Shown here: positions 7,371 through 15,770 of the stretch, one piece after another
Position numbering within the stretch: the stretch's first letter is position 1
Layout: every line of letters starts with the position of its first letter
Translations under genes and position numbers: made by a program
DNA from: Dermatophilaceae bacterium Sec6.4
GTDB lineage: Bacteria > Actinomycetota > Actinomycetes > Actinomycetales > Dermatophilaceae
Reading direction: 5' to 3'
Length of the DNA: 64,000 bases
NCBI GenBank assembly: GCA_039636865.1
Contig: CP144172.1
Coordinates: forward strand, 248,001-312,000
The notes under the pieces: generated by a model
The model's input: the letters and a program-made list of their open reading frames with translations, nothing else
Databases searched by the model: none
What the model was told of the DNA's origin: nothing

Positions 7371-9304
7371 ACGATCGCCGTCACGATCAGGCGGGCGAGG
7401 AACGCCATTCCCCACGCGAGTACGAACATGTAACCGAACGCGATACCCGGCCACTTCCAGCCGCCGGTCTCGCGGCGCATCATCGCGACTGTGGACATGC
7501 ACTGCAGGGCGAACATGAAGAACACCAGCAGAGCAGTGACGGTGCCCGCGTTGAAGAGCTTCTGGCCCTGGTGCGCGCCATCGGTGTAGGTCATCGCCTT
7601 CAGCGCGTCACCGGGCGCCTCCGCATCCTGCGCGGACGCCACCTGTCCGAGGGTCGCAACGAAGGTCTCGCGAGCCGACAGTGACGACACGACACCGATA
7701 TTGATCCGCCAGTCGAATCCCAATGGAGCGAAGACGGGCTCGATGGCCTTACCCACGCTGGCTGCCGCACTGTGGTCCAGCACGAACGACGCCGCGGCCA
7801 CCTTGTCGCCCGGATTCACGCCCGCGCTACGCATCGCCGCATCGCTCTGCCCGGGGATGTTCAGCAGCGCCCACATGATGATGGTGACCACCAGGATGAT
7901 CCGGCCGACCTTGGACAGGAACATCTTGCAGGCGTCCCACACCGACACGCCGACCGCCCGCAGGCTCGGGAGCCGATAACTGGGCATCTCCATGTAGAAC
8001 GGAAGGACGGGCCCACGCTTACCGGTGAACCGTTTGAAGATCCAGGCCGTCGCCATCGCTGCGACAGCGCCACCGGTGTAGAGGGCGAACATGATCGTGC
8101 CCTGCGCGCCGACCGGCCCGATTCTGGCCGAGGAGGGAACGAGCAGGCCGACCAGCAGGATGTAGACCGGCAGCCGCGCCGAGCAGGTCATCAGCGGAGC
8201 GCCCATCATCGTGGCGATCCGGTCCTTGGCCGACGGGAGCGACCTGGTGGCCATGATGCCCGGGATGGCGCACGCCATCGAAGACAGCAGGGCGACGAAG
8301 GCGCGACCCTCCAGGCCGGCCTTGGCCATCACCCGATCCATCAGGAACGCCGCCCGCGACAGATACCCGCTGCCCTCCAGCAGCGAGATCAGCAGGAAGA
8401 GCAAGGCAATCTGCGGCAGGAACACCAGCACCCCACCGACCCCGCCGAAGATCGCCTGGGACAGGAAGCTGGCCACCCAGTGGTTGCCGATGCCGCCGGT
8501 GACAAAGGCACCGAAAACGTTGACCTGGGTCTCCACATAGTTCTGGATCGGCGCCGCGACAGTGAAGATCACCTGGAAGAAGGCGAACATCGTCGCGAGG
8601 AAGATCAGCGAGCCCCACAGCGGGTGCAGCAGTACCTTGTCGATGCGGGCGGTGCGGGCATCGATCTGCGCAGATTCGTACGCCGCGCTGTCCAGCACCG
8701 ACGCCACCCAGCCACGCGACTCCTCGGTGCGCACCGGCGGCGGGATGATCGGGCTGGGCCAGGTGGCCACCTGCCCGATCGCATCTTTGAGCGCGCCCAG
8801 CTCATCGCGCGATCCGCTGCTCACAGCCACCACGCGTACCCCGAGCGCACGCTCGAGGCGTGCCACGTCCAACGCGCCCCCGCGTCGGGCCAGCTCATCA
8901 CGGAAGGTGAGGACCACACAGGTCGGCAGGCCCCGCGCCAGCACCTGCGCGAGCAGACCCAGCGAGCGGCGCAGCGTGGTCGCGTCCATCAGCACCAGGA
9001 GAGCATCGGGAGTCTGCAACGTCTGCGAGGTCGGATCCAACGCATCGTGCACGACCTGCTCATCAGGACTGATCGGGTCCAGGCTGTAGGTGCCCGGTAG
9101 ATCTTCGATGACGACACTGTGATCACCGATGCGGGCAAGGCCTTCATAGCGGGCGACGGTGACGCCGGGGTAGTTGCCCGTCTTCGCGCGCAGCCCGGTC
9201 AGCGCATTGAAGAGGGTGGTCTTGCCGCAGTTCGGACTGCCGACAAGGCCGACGTGCAGCTGGGTTCCGGATGGAGCCGCAGCAGCAGGAGCGGACCTAC
9301 TCAC
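7367..9304 (-). CDS. feoB: Ferrous iron transport protein B
   Basis: Inner-membrane Fe(II) transporter, 645 residues. The N-terminal G domain has G1 GSPNCGKTT (22-30), a G2 region around GNYPGVTV, and G3 DLPGTYSLD (68-76). The expected G4 NxxD reads TFRDEL (133-138), so the usual Asn is absent. After a cytosolic helical spacer come the Gate/FeoB-C membrane segments with YILLVGLLVPSSA, ACAIPGIMATR and VVTIIMWAL. The GTG start overlaps the feoA stop (GTGA), and the stop overlaps the NifU-like start (ATGA): a coupled feoA-feoB-nfu operon. A DtxR/IdeR-like box lies upstream of feoA, so repression by iron is likely. Confidence 0.95.
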   Translation of the reverse strand: MSRSAPAAAAPSGTQLHVGLVGSPNCGKTTLFNALTGLRAKTGNYPGVTVARYEGLARIGDHSVVIEDLPGTYSLDPISPDEQVVHDALDPTSQTLQTPDALLVLMDATTLRRSLGLLAQVLARGLPTCVVLTFRDELARRGGALDVARLERALGVRVVAVSSGSRDELGALKDAIGQVATWPSPIIPPPVRTEESRGWVASVLDSAAYESAQIDARTARIDKVLLHPLWGSLIFLATMFAFFQVIFTVAAPIQNYVETQVNVFGAFVTGGIGNHWVASFLSQAIFGGVGGVLVFLPQIALLFLLISLLEGSGYLSRAAFLMDRVMAKAGLEGRAFVALLSSMACAIPGIMATRSLPSAKDRIATMMGAPLMTCSARLPVYILLVGLLVPSSARIGPVGAQGTIMFALYTGGAVAAMATAWIFKRFTGKRGPVLPFYMEMPSYRLPSLRAVGVSVWDACKMFLSKVGRIILVVTIIMWALLNIPGQSDAAMRSAGVNPGDKVAAASFVLDHSAAASVGKAIEPVFAPLGFDWRINIGVVSSLSARETFVATLGQVASAQDAEAPGDALKAMTYTDGAHQGQKLFNAGTVTALLVFFMFALQCMSTVAMMRRETGGWKWPGIAFGYMFVLAWGMAFLARLIVTAIV

Positions 9305-9633
9305 GCGATCGGAGCGACCAGGATGGTGGACGCCTGGCTGGCGCGCAGAGCGACCTCACACCCCGCAACCCGGAAGATGACGGGGTCGCGCAGCGGCGCG
9401 CGGCGTACGACGGTGACCGCCTCTCCGGGAGCCAGACCCAGGTCGCACAGCCGACGAGCGATTCCGGGATCAAGCGTGTCGTCGTAGCCGAGCACCTGCG
9501 CCGACTGGCCGGGTGATACCTGCGCGAGGGTGGTGGCCGACGGAACACGCGAAGCGGAGGGAACGCTTACAGCGGCCGCGTGAAGCACCGCACGCGAACG
9601 ATGTCCGGTGCGTCCGGCGAGTGCGAATGTCAT
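9301..9633 (-). CDS. feoA: Ferrous iron transport protein A
   Basis: Small SH3-like cytoplasmic partner of FeoB. The core GIARRLCDLGLAPGEAVTVV, APLRDPVIFRVAGCEVALR and a final AS.ILV strand match FeoA. I start at ATG 9631-9633 (MTFALAGRTGH); a GTG at 9673-9675 is an alternative with an AAGGA at similar spacing, giving 124 instead of 110 residues. Either start leaves about 35 residues of non-conserved N-terminal sequence. Its stop overlaps the feoB start by four bases. First gene of the operon, downstream of the iron box at 9690-9708. Confidence 0.88.
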   Translation of the reverse strand: MTFALAGRTGHRSRAVLHAAAVSVPSASRVPSATTLAQVSPGQSAQVLGYDDTLDPGIARRLCDLGLAPGEAVTVVRRAPLRDPVIFRVAGCEVALRASQASTILVAPIA

Positions 9634-9689
9634 TGGCACGAGCAGGTCCTTCGCGGGGGTTGAGGTGCGGATCACCTGGTGAGGCCATC

Positions 9690-9708
9690 CTTACTTAGCT
9701 GAGCCTAA
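9690..9708 (-). promoter_or_regulatory. DtxR/IdeR-like iron box upstream of feoAB
   Basis: On the minus strand the site reads TTAGGCTCAGCTAAGTAAG, an imperfect match to the actinobacterial DtxR/IdeR operator (TTAGGTTAGSCTAACCTAA), best in the left half (TTAGG-T) and centre (GCTAA). It lies 15 bp upstream of the GTG alternative start and 57 bp upstream of the chosen feoA start. Function as an Fe(II)-dependent operator is inferred from the motif and its position before an iron importer. Confidence 0.6.
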
Positions 9709-9911
9709 CCGATCACTGCCGCATCATGTCAACTGCCCTCGACTGGCGCAGGAGGGAACGCTACTCATCGGTACTTCATGATTCTGCCAGGCATTCATCA
9801 GCTTCCGCTGTCAAGGTCCCCCCGCCCCGAAATGTGACGTGATTCACATGCCGACGCTGGAGCAACCGACACCTCGGATGCCTCACCGATTGACTCAAAG
9901 GTGACGACAAG

Positions 9912-11561
9912 ATGACAGCTGCACCCGCTAAACCAGAAGTCGAGGTCCGAGGTGGCGAACTACAGCGCTCCGTCGGCTTCTGGGGCCTGACCTTCGTCTC
10001 GCTCGGCTCCATCATCGGCTCCGGCTGGTTGCTCGGCGCACTCAACGCATCCAAGATCGCCGGTCCTGCCGCCGTCCTGACCTGGGTCCTCGGCGCCATC
10101 ATTCTCGGCTCGCTCGCGCTGGTCTACGCCGAACTCGGTGGCGCGTACCCGGTCGCCGGTGGCACCGGTCGGTACGCCTTCTACTCCCACGGTCCGGTGG
10201 CCGGATTCGTCTCCGCCTGGGCGTCCTGGCTGCAGGCGGTCTTCATCGCCCCGGTCGAGGTGCTGGCCGCGCTGGCCTATTTGAACTCCGTCGGCTGGGT
10301 TACCAAACACTTCAACATGCTGACCACCGCGGGTCTGTTGAACCTGCGCGGAATCATCGTCGCCGTCCTGCTGATGATCCTTTTCACCGTCATGAACCTG
10401 GGCGGCGCGAAATTCATCTCCGAGAGCAATACCGTCATCGTGATCTGGAAGACCGCAGTACCGATCCTCGCCGTCGGCGTCATCGCGTCGTACTCCTTCC
10501 ACCCGCACAACTTCACCTCAGGTGGCGGATTCATGCCGCACGGTGCGCACGGCGTCTTCGCCGCGCTGACCGGTGGTGTGGTCTTCGCGATGCAGGGCTT
10601 CGAGCAGGCCTGCCAGATGGCCGGTGAGGCGCGCAACCCCAAACGCGACATCTCCCGCGCGGTCATCTTCGCCATGGCGATCGGCGCCACCCTCTACACC
10701 GCACTGCAGGTCGTCTTCATCGCCGGCGTCAACCCCGCTGACGTTGCGAAGAACTGGGATCACCCGCTGGAGAAGGGCGACTACGGCGCCTACTACACCT
10801 TGGCCCTGGCCATCGGCGCTACCTGGCTGGCCACGATCCTGATCATCGACGCGGTGATCTCACCCGGCGGCACCGGCATCGTCTATGTCGCCACCACCGC
10901 TCGCCTCTCCTACGCCCTGGGCCAGGAGAAGGAAATGCCGGCAGCACTGGCAAGCACCACCAGCAAGGGCGTGCCCGCAGTGTCGATCATCGTCACCGGG
11001 GTGTTGGGCTGTCTGGCGTTCGGGCCGTTCAAGAGTTGGTCGGAGCTGGTCGACGTCGTGACCGGCGCTACCGCGATCATGTACTCCTTCGGCCCGCTCG
11101 CGCTCGCCACCCTGCACAAGCACGACTTGAAAAAGCACGACGGCTACCGCGCACCGTTCCCCAAGGTGCTCTTCCCGGCGACGTTCTGCTTCGCGAACCT
11201 GATCCTCTACTGGGGTGGCATCGACGTCACCTGGAAGCTTTTCGTGCTCCTCGGCGTCGGCCTGCTGATCTTCACCATCGGTTCCCTACGCACCGGCGGC
11301 ACCCCGTTCGTGCACATCAAGTCCGCGAGTTGGATCCTTCCCTGGTTGGCCGGTCACCTGATCATCGGCAAGTTCGGCCAGTACGGGCACGGAGAACTGA
11401 AGGACATCCCGAACAACGTGGACATCCTGGTGATGATCATCTTCTCCCTCGCCATCTATTTCCTGGCCGACTTCCTGAGCGCCAGCCCGGAGTACGTCCA
11501 GGCTGCCATCGAGGCCGACCGCAACCTGGAGCCCTTCGACGAGGGTCTGGCAACCGCCTGA
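9912..11561 (+). CDS. APC family amino acid permease
   Basis: Integral membrane amino acid/polyamine/organocation transporter, 549 residues, about 12-14 hydrophobic segments. The APC signature is in the first helix (LTFVSLGSIIGSGWLLGAL) and GFEQACQMAGEARNPKRDIS (residues near 230-250) is the conserved cytoplasmic loop. ISPGGTGIVYVATTARLSYA matches helix 8 and its following loop of APC proteins. The ATG follows AAAGGTG at good spacing. Substrate not determinable from sequence. The 236 bp upstream region also carries the divergent feo promoter. It is followed by a large hairpin (11587-11655). Confidence 0.9.
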   Translation: MTAAPAKPEVEVRGGELQRSVGFWGLTFVSLGSIIGSGWLLGALNASKIAGPAAVLTWVLGAIILGSLALVYAELGGAYPVAGGTGRYAFYSHGPVAGFVSAWASWLQAVFIAPVEVLAALAYLNSVGWVTKHFNMLTTAGLLNLRGIIVAVLLMILFTVMNLGGAKFISESNTVIVIWKTAVPILAVGVIASYSFHPHNFTSGGGFMPHGAHGVFAALTGGVVFAMQGFEQACQMAGEARNPKRDISRAVIFAMAIGATLYTALQVVFIAGVNPADVAKNWDHPLEKGDYGAYYTLALAIGATWLATILIIDAVISPGGTGIVYVATTARLSYALGQEKEMPAALASTTSKGVPAVSIIVTGVLGCLAFGPFKSWSELVDVVTGATAIMYSFGPLALATLHKHDLKKHDGYRAPFPKVLFPATFCFANLILYWGGIDVTWKLFVLLGVGLLIFTIGSLRTGGTPFVHIKSASWILPWLAGHLIIGKFGQYGHGELKDIPNNVDILVMIIFSLAIYFLADFLSASPEYVQAAIEADRNLEPFDEGLATA

Positions 11562-11586
11562 CCAGCACCCGTCCTCGCTCAAGTTT

Positions 11587-11655
11587 TACGACACTCGACC
11601 GGCGAGTCGGGCCGATTCTCGCGAATCCGGCCAGACTCGCCGGTCGAGTGTCGTA
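11587..11655. repeat. Long inverted repeat (22-bp perfect arms), probable terminator/attenuator hairpin
   Basis: Perfect 22-bp arms at 11587-11608 (TACGACACTCGACCGGCGAG TC) and 11634-11655 enclose 25 bases that themselves pair further (GGCCGATT with AATCCGGCC, one bulge), giving an almost continuous 30-bp stem around CTCGCG. It lies between the APC permease and the CDF gene, which run in the same direction, 28 bp before the CDF start. No T-run follows. It may terminate the permease transcript or be a palindromic repeat unit. Confidence 0.7.
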
Positions 11656-11683
11656 CTCCTGGGGCACCTAAGCTTGGTTGACG

Positions 11684-12607
<924 letters not shown>

Positions 12608-12630
12608 ACCCAGTTCCGTCGAAGTTGTCT

Positions 12631-12662
12631 GAACGGGTGCGCCCTATCGAGCGCACCCGTTC
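12631..12662. terminator. Bidirectional hairpin terminator
   Basis: Perfect 12-bp arms GAACGGGTGCGC / GCGCACCCGTTC with an 8-base loop (CCTATCGA), located between the convergent CDF and fumarase genes. No long U-tract, typical of actinobacterial terminators. Confidence 0.75.
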
Positions 12663-12684
12663 ACACAACATGCCGATCTGGAGG

Positions 12685-14133
12685 TCAGGACGGGTGGATC
12701 ATCAGGGTGGGGTCCACGACCCGATCGAAGTCCTCGCCACTGATCGCGCCCGATGCGAGCGCCGCCTCGCGCAGTGTGCCGCCGGATTCGGCTGCTGTAT
12801 GCGCGATCGCAGACGCCTTGTCGTAACCGATGACCGGCGACAACGCAGTTACCAGCATCAGCGACCGGTCGAGGTACTCCTTGATCTGCGGAAGATTCAG
12901 CTCGATGCCGTCGATGCAGTGCACCCGCAACAAGTCACACGCGTCACCGAGGATCAATGCTGAGTGCAGCACGTTGTTGATGATGATCGGACGCATCGCG
13001 TTGAGCTCGAAGTTGCCCTGGCTCCCGGCAAACGTCGTGCCCAGGTCGTCGGCGATGACCTGGATACAGACCATCACCGTCGCCTCGCACTGGGTGGGGT
13101 TGATCTTGCCCGGCATGATCGAGCTGCCCGGCTCGTTCTCGGGCAGGATCAACTCGCCGATGCCGCAGCGCGGACCGGACGCGAGCCAGCGGATGTCGTT
13201 GGAGATCTTCATGACCGGCACCGCGACGGCCCGGATGCCGGCTGACGCACCCACCATCGCGTCGAGTCCGCCCTGCGCAGCGAACTTGTTGGCTGCGGTG
13301 AGGATCGGCTCACCGGTCATCTGTGCGAGCAGCTCGGCGACCTCCTGCGCGAACCCGGCCGGCGCGTTGATACCCGTGCCGACCGCCGTGCCACCCAGGG
13401 TGACCTCGAGCAGCCCTGCACTGGACTGCTGCAGTCGATCGATCGCCTGGGCCAGTTGGGCGGCATACCCCGACCACTCCTGCCCGACGGTCAACGGGAC
13501 CGCGTCCTGCAGGTGGGTACGCCCGGTCTTGATGACGTCGGACCATTCGGTGGCCTTCGCGTCGAACGAGGTGTGCAGTCGTTGCAGGCTGGGCACCAGG
13601 TGCTCGCGGAACGCCAGCAGTGTCGCGATGTGCATGGCTGTCGGGAAGGTGTCGTTGGAGGACTGACACATGTTGACGTCGTCGTTGGGATGCACCGGGC
13701 TCTTGCTGCCGAGCTGCCCGCCGACCAGTTGGATGCAGCGGTTGGAGATGACCTCGTTGACATTCATGTTCGACTGGGTGCCCGAGCCGGTCTGCCATAC
13801 ATACAGCGGGAAGTGCTCGTCCAGATCGCCTGCGATGATCTCGTCGCAGACCCTCGCGATGAGGTCGGCCTTCCACTGCGGTAGCCGCCCGCCTCGACCG
13901 TTCGCGATCGCCGCGGCCTTCTTCACATACCCGAACGCCCGGCAGACAGCCACGGGCATCCGGTCTGCGCCGATAGCGAAGTGGACCAGCGAGCGGGCAG
14001 TCTGCGCACCCCAGTACTTGTCCGCAGGCACCTCGATCGCGCCCATCGAGTCGGTTTCGGTGCGCGTGCCGGTCGCGTCGATACCGATGGGCAGGTTGTG
14101 AACAGCAGGGCCGGCGTGATCAGGATCAGTCAT
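12685..14133 (-). CDS. fumC: Class II fumarate hydratase
   Basis: Interconverts fumarate and malate in the TCA cycle, without an iron-sulfur cluster. 482 residues, normal. TGSGTQSNMNVNEVISNRC, HPNDDVNMCQSSNDTFPTAM, the GRTHLQDAVPLTVGQE segment and the superfamily signature GSSIMPGKINPTQCE are all present. Start at ATG 14131-14133 (MTDPDHAGPAVHNLP); the frame is open upstream but unrelated to the family. It is divergent from the photolyase-like gene across an 87 bp gap and convergent with the CDF gene. Confidence 0.95.
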   Translation of the reverse strand: MTDPDHAGPAVHNLPIGIDATGTRTETDSMGAIEVPADKYWGAQTARSLVHFAIGADRMPVAVCRAFGYVKKAAAIANGRGGRLPQWKADLIARVCDEIIAGDLDEHFPLYVWQTGSGTQSNMNVNEVISNRCIQLVGGQLGSKSPVHPNDDVNMCQSSNDTFPTAMHIATLLAFREHLVPSLQRLHTSFDAKATEWSDVIKTGRTHLQDAVPLTVGQEWSGYAAQLAQAIDRLQQSSAGLLEVTLGGTAVGTGINAPAGFAQEVAELLAQMTGEPILTAANKFAAQGGLDAMVGASAGIRAVAVPVMKISNDIRWLASGPRCGIGELILPENEPGSSIMPGKINPTQCEATVMVCIQVIADDLGTTFAGSQGNFELNAMRPIIINNVLHSALILGDACDLLRVHCIDGIELNLPQIKEYLDRSLMLVTALSPVIGYDKASAIAHTAAESGGTLREAALASGAISGEDFDRVVDPTLMIHPS

Positions 14134-14220
14134 TCTTCGATGATGGCACTGCTGACGCCGACCGGTACAACCTCCCGGGGCTGGGGCAGACTTCGCTGTG
14201 TGACTCAGAACGGCGGTCCA

Positions 14221-15684
14221 ATGGTGCGGTTGGTCTACCCCCACCAGCTCTTCACGCAGCAACTCGACGTCCCGGCCGACACCCGGCACGTGCTCGTCGA
14301 GGACGACCTGTACTTCCGGCAGTACCGTTTCCACTCCCACAAACTCGTGCTGCACCGGGCGAGTATGGCGAGCTTCGCGCAGCAGTTGCGGGAGGCCGGC
14401 TTCGATCCGCTGGTTATCGAGTCGTCCCCGGACGACACATCAGCGCACGAGCTGACCGCGGCCGTGCGGGAGCTGACTCCCGCCCGGATCACCGTCTACG
14501 ACGTGGTCGACGACTGGCTTGCTCGTGACTGCACGGCAGCCCTGCGCGCGGCCGGTTACGAGCTGACGGTGGACGACGTGCTGGAGACACCCAATTTCCT
14601 GACGTCCCGGGCACAGTTCACCGGCTGGTTCGAGGCGAACAAGGCGCAGATGCAGTACTTCTACCAGTGGCAGCGTGCGCGTCTGGACGTCATGGTCGAG
14701 CACGGCAGACCGGTCGGCGGCAAATGGTCCTATGACGCCGACAACCGTAAGAAGCTACCGCGCGGCGAGCCGGTGCCAGCGGTGCAATGGCCGGCGCGCA
14801 GCCCTGCGGTGACGGAGGCCATCGAGTGGGTCCGACGCGAATTCCCGGGCGCGCCCGGGGATCCGGAGACCTTCGGGTGGCCCACCACGCACGCGGAGGC
14901 GGACGCGGCGTACGAGCAGTTCCTCATCGAGAGGTTCGAGAAGTTCGGCCCCTACGAGGACGCCATCGCAGCAGCACACCCGGTGCTCTTCCACTCGGCG
15001 CTGAGCCCGAGCCTGAACGTCGGCCTGCTCGATCCGCACGACGTTGTCGCACGGGCGCTGGACGCAGCCGATCAGCAGGCCGTGCCGCTGTCGTCCGTGG
15101 AGGGATTCATCAGGCAGGTGATCGGGTGGCGGGAGTACATGCGCGCCACGTACCATCTGTACGGACGCCGGATGCGGTCAGCGAATCAACTCGGGCACAC
15201 CCGGTCGCTTGATGATGGCTGGTGGACCGGCCAGACCGGACTGGGCGCGGTCGACCACGTGGTCGGCGAGGTCCTGGAGCGCGGTTGGGCCCACCACATC
15301 GAGCGCCTGATGGTGCTCGGCAACGCGATGTGCCTGCTGCGGGTGGACCCACAGGAGATCTACGAGTGGAACATGGCGATGTTTGTCGACGCCTACGACT
15401 GGGTGATGGTGCCCAACGTCTACGCGATGAGCCAGTACGCCGCCGGCTCGGCGATCACAACCAAGCCGTACGTTTCGGGCAGCAACTACCTGCGCAAGAT
15501 GTCGGACCTGGCGCGCGGCGACTGGGAAGCGGACTGGGACGGCCTCTACTGGACCTTCGTCCGCGATCACCGCGAGGTCTTCGAGGCCAACTTCCGCTCC
15601 CGGATGATGGTGGCGATGTGGGATTCGATGGACACCGACAAGCAGGTCGGGCACGTCCACCGAGCCGGCCGCTACCTGACCTGA
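14221..15684 (+). CDS. PhrB/FeS-BCP-type photolyase-cryptochrome homologue lacking the cluster cysteines
   Basis: 487 residues, of the prokaryotic (6-4) photolyase / FeS-BCP group (cryptochrome/photolyase family). Family marks: VEDDLYFRQYRFHSHKLVLH at the N-terminus (antenna domain), GWREYMRATY, HHIERLMVLGN, EWNMAMFVDAYDWVMVPNVY and TTKPYVSGSNYLRKMSDL in the FAD domain. In described members four cysteines hold a [4Fe-4S] cluster; here the C-x-x-C place after KMSD reads ARGD, the later ACPF-like place reads ADWDG, and the NCM-like place reads GAV. Only two cysteines occur, elsewhere. It may repair DNA or act as a light sensor without the cluster. A GTG at 14200 is an alternative start. Confidence 0.85.
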   Translation: MVRLVYPHQLFTQQLDVPADTRHVLVEDDLYFRQYRFHSHKLVLHRASMASFAQQLREAGFDPLVIESSPDDTSAHELTAAVRELTPARITVYDVVDDWLARDCTAALRAAGYELTVDDVLETPNFLTSRAQFTGWFEANKAQMQYFYQWQRARLDVMVEHGRPVGGKWSYDADNRKKLPRGEPVPAVQWPARSPAVTEAIEWVRREFPGAPGDPETFGWPTTHAEADAAYEQFLIERFEKFGPYEDAIAAAHPVLFHSALSPSLNVGLLDPHDVVARALDAADQQAVPLSSVEGFIRQVIGWREYMRATYHLYGRRMRSANQLGHTRSLDDGWWTGQTGLGAVDHVVGEVLERGWAHHIERLMVLGNAMCLLRVDPQEIYEWNMAMFVDAYDWVMVPNVYAMSQYAAGSAITTKPYVSGSNYLRKMSDLARGDWEADWDGLYWTFVRDHREVFEANFRSRMMVAMWDSMDTDKQVGHVHRAGRYLT

Positions 15685-15720
15685 CCTTCTGCCCAGCTCG
15701 GCCGACGCCGACAGCACAAC

Positions 15721-15759
15721 GCCCCGCCACCATCGCGCTGCTCGCGATGGTGGCGGGGC
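15721..15759. terminator. Strong bidirectional terminator hairpin
   Basis: Perfect 17-bp arms (15721-15737 and 15743-15759, GCCCCGCCACCATCGCG and complement) with a 5-base loop CTGCT, followed by ATTCT. Lies between the convergent photolyase-like and AGCS symporter genes. Confidence 0.85.
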
Positions 15760-15770
15760 ATTCTGAGCAC

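Noticed and set aside
7772..9100. A long open frame on the strand opposite feoB.
   Set aside because: Low-complexity, Arg/His/Asp-rich translation typical of antisense frames in high-GC genes; feoB on the other strand has complete family motifs.
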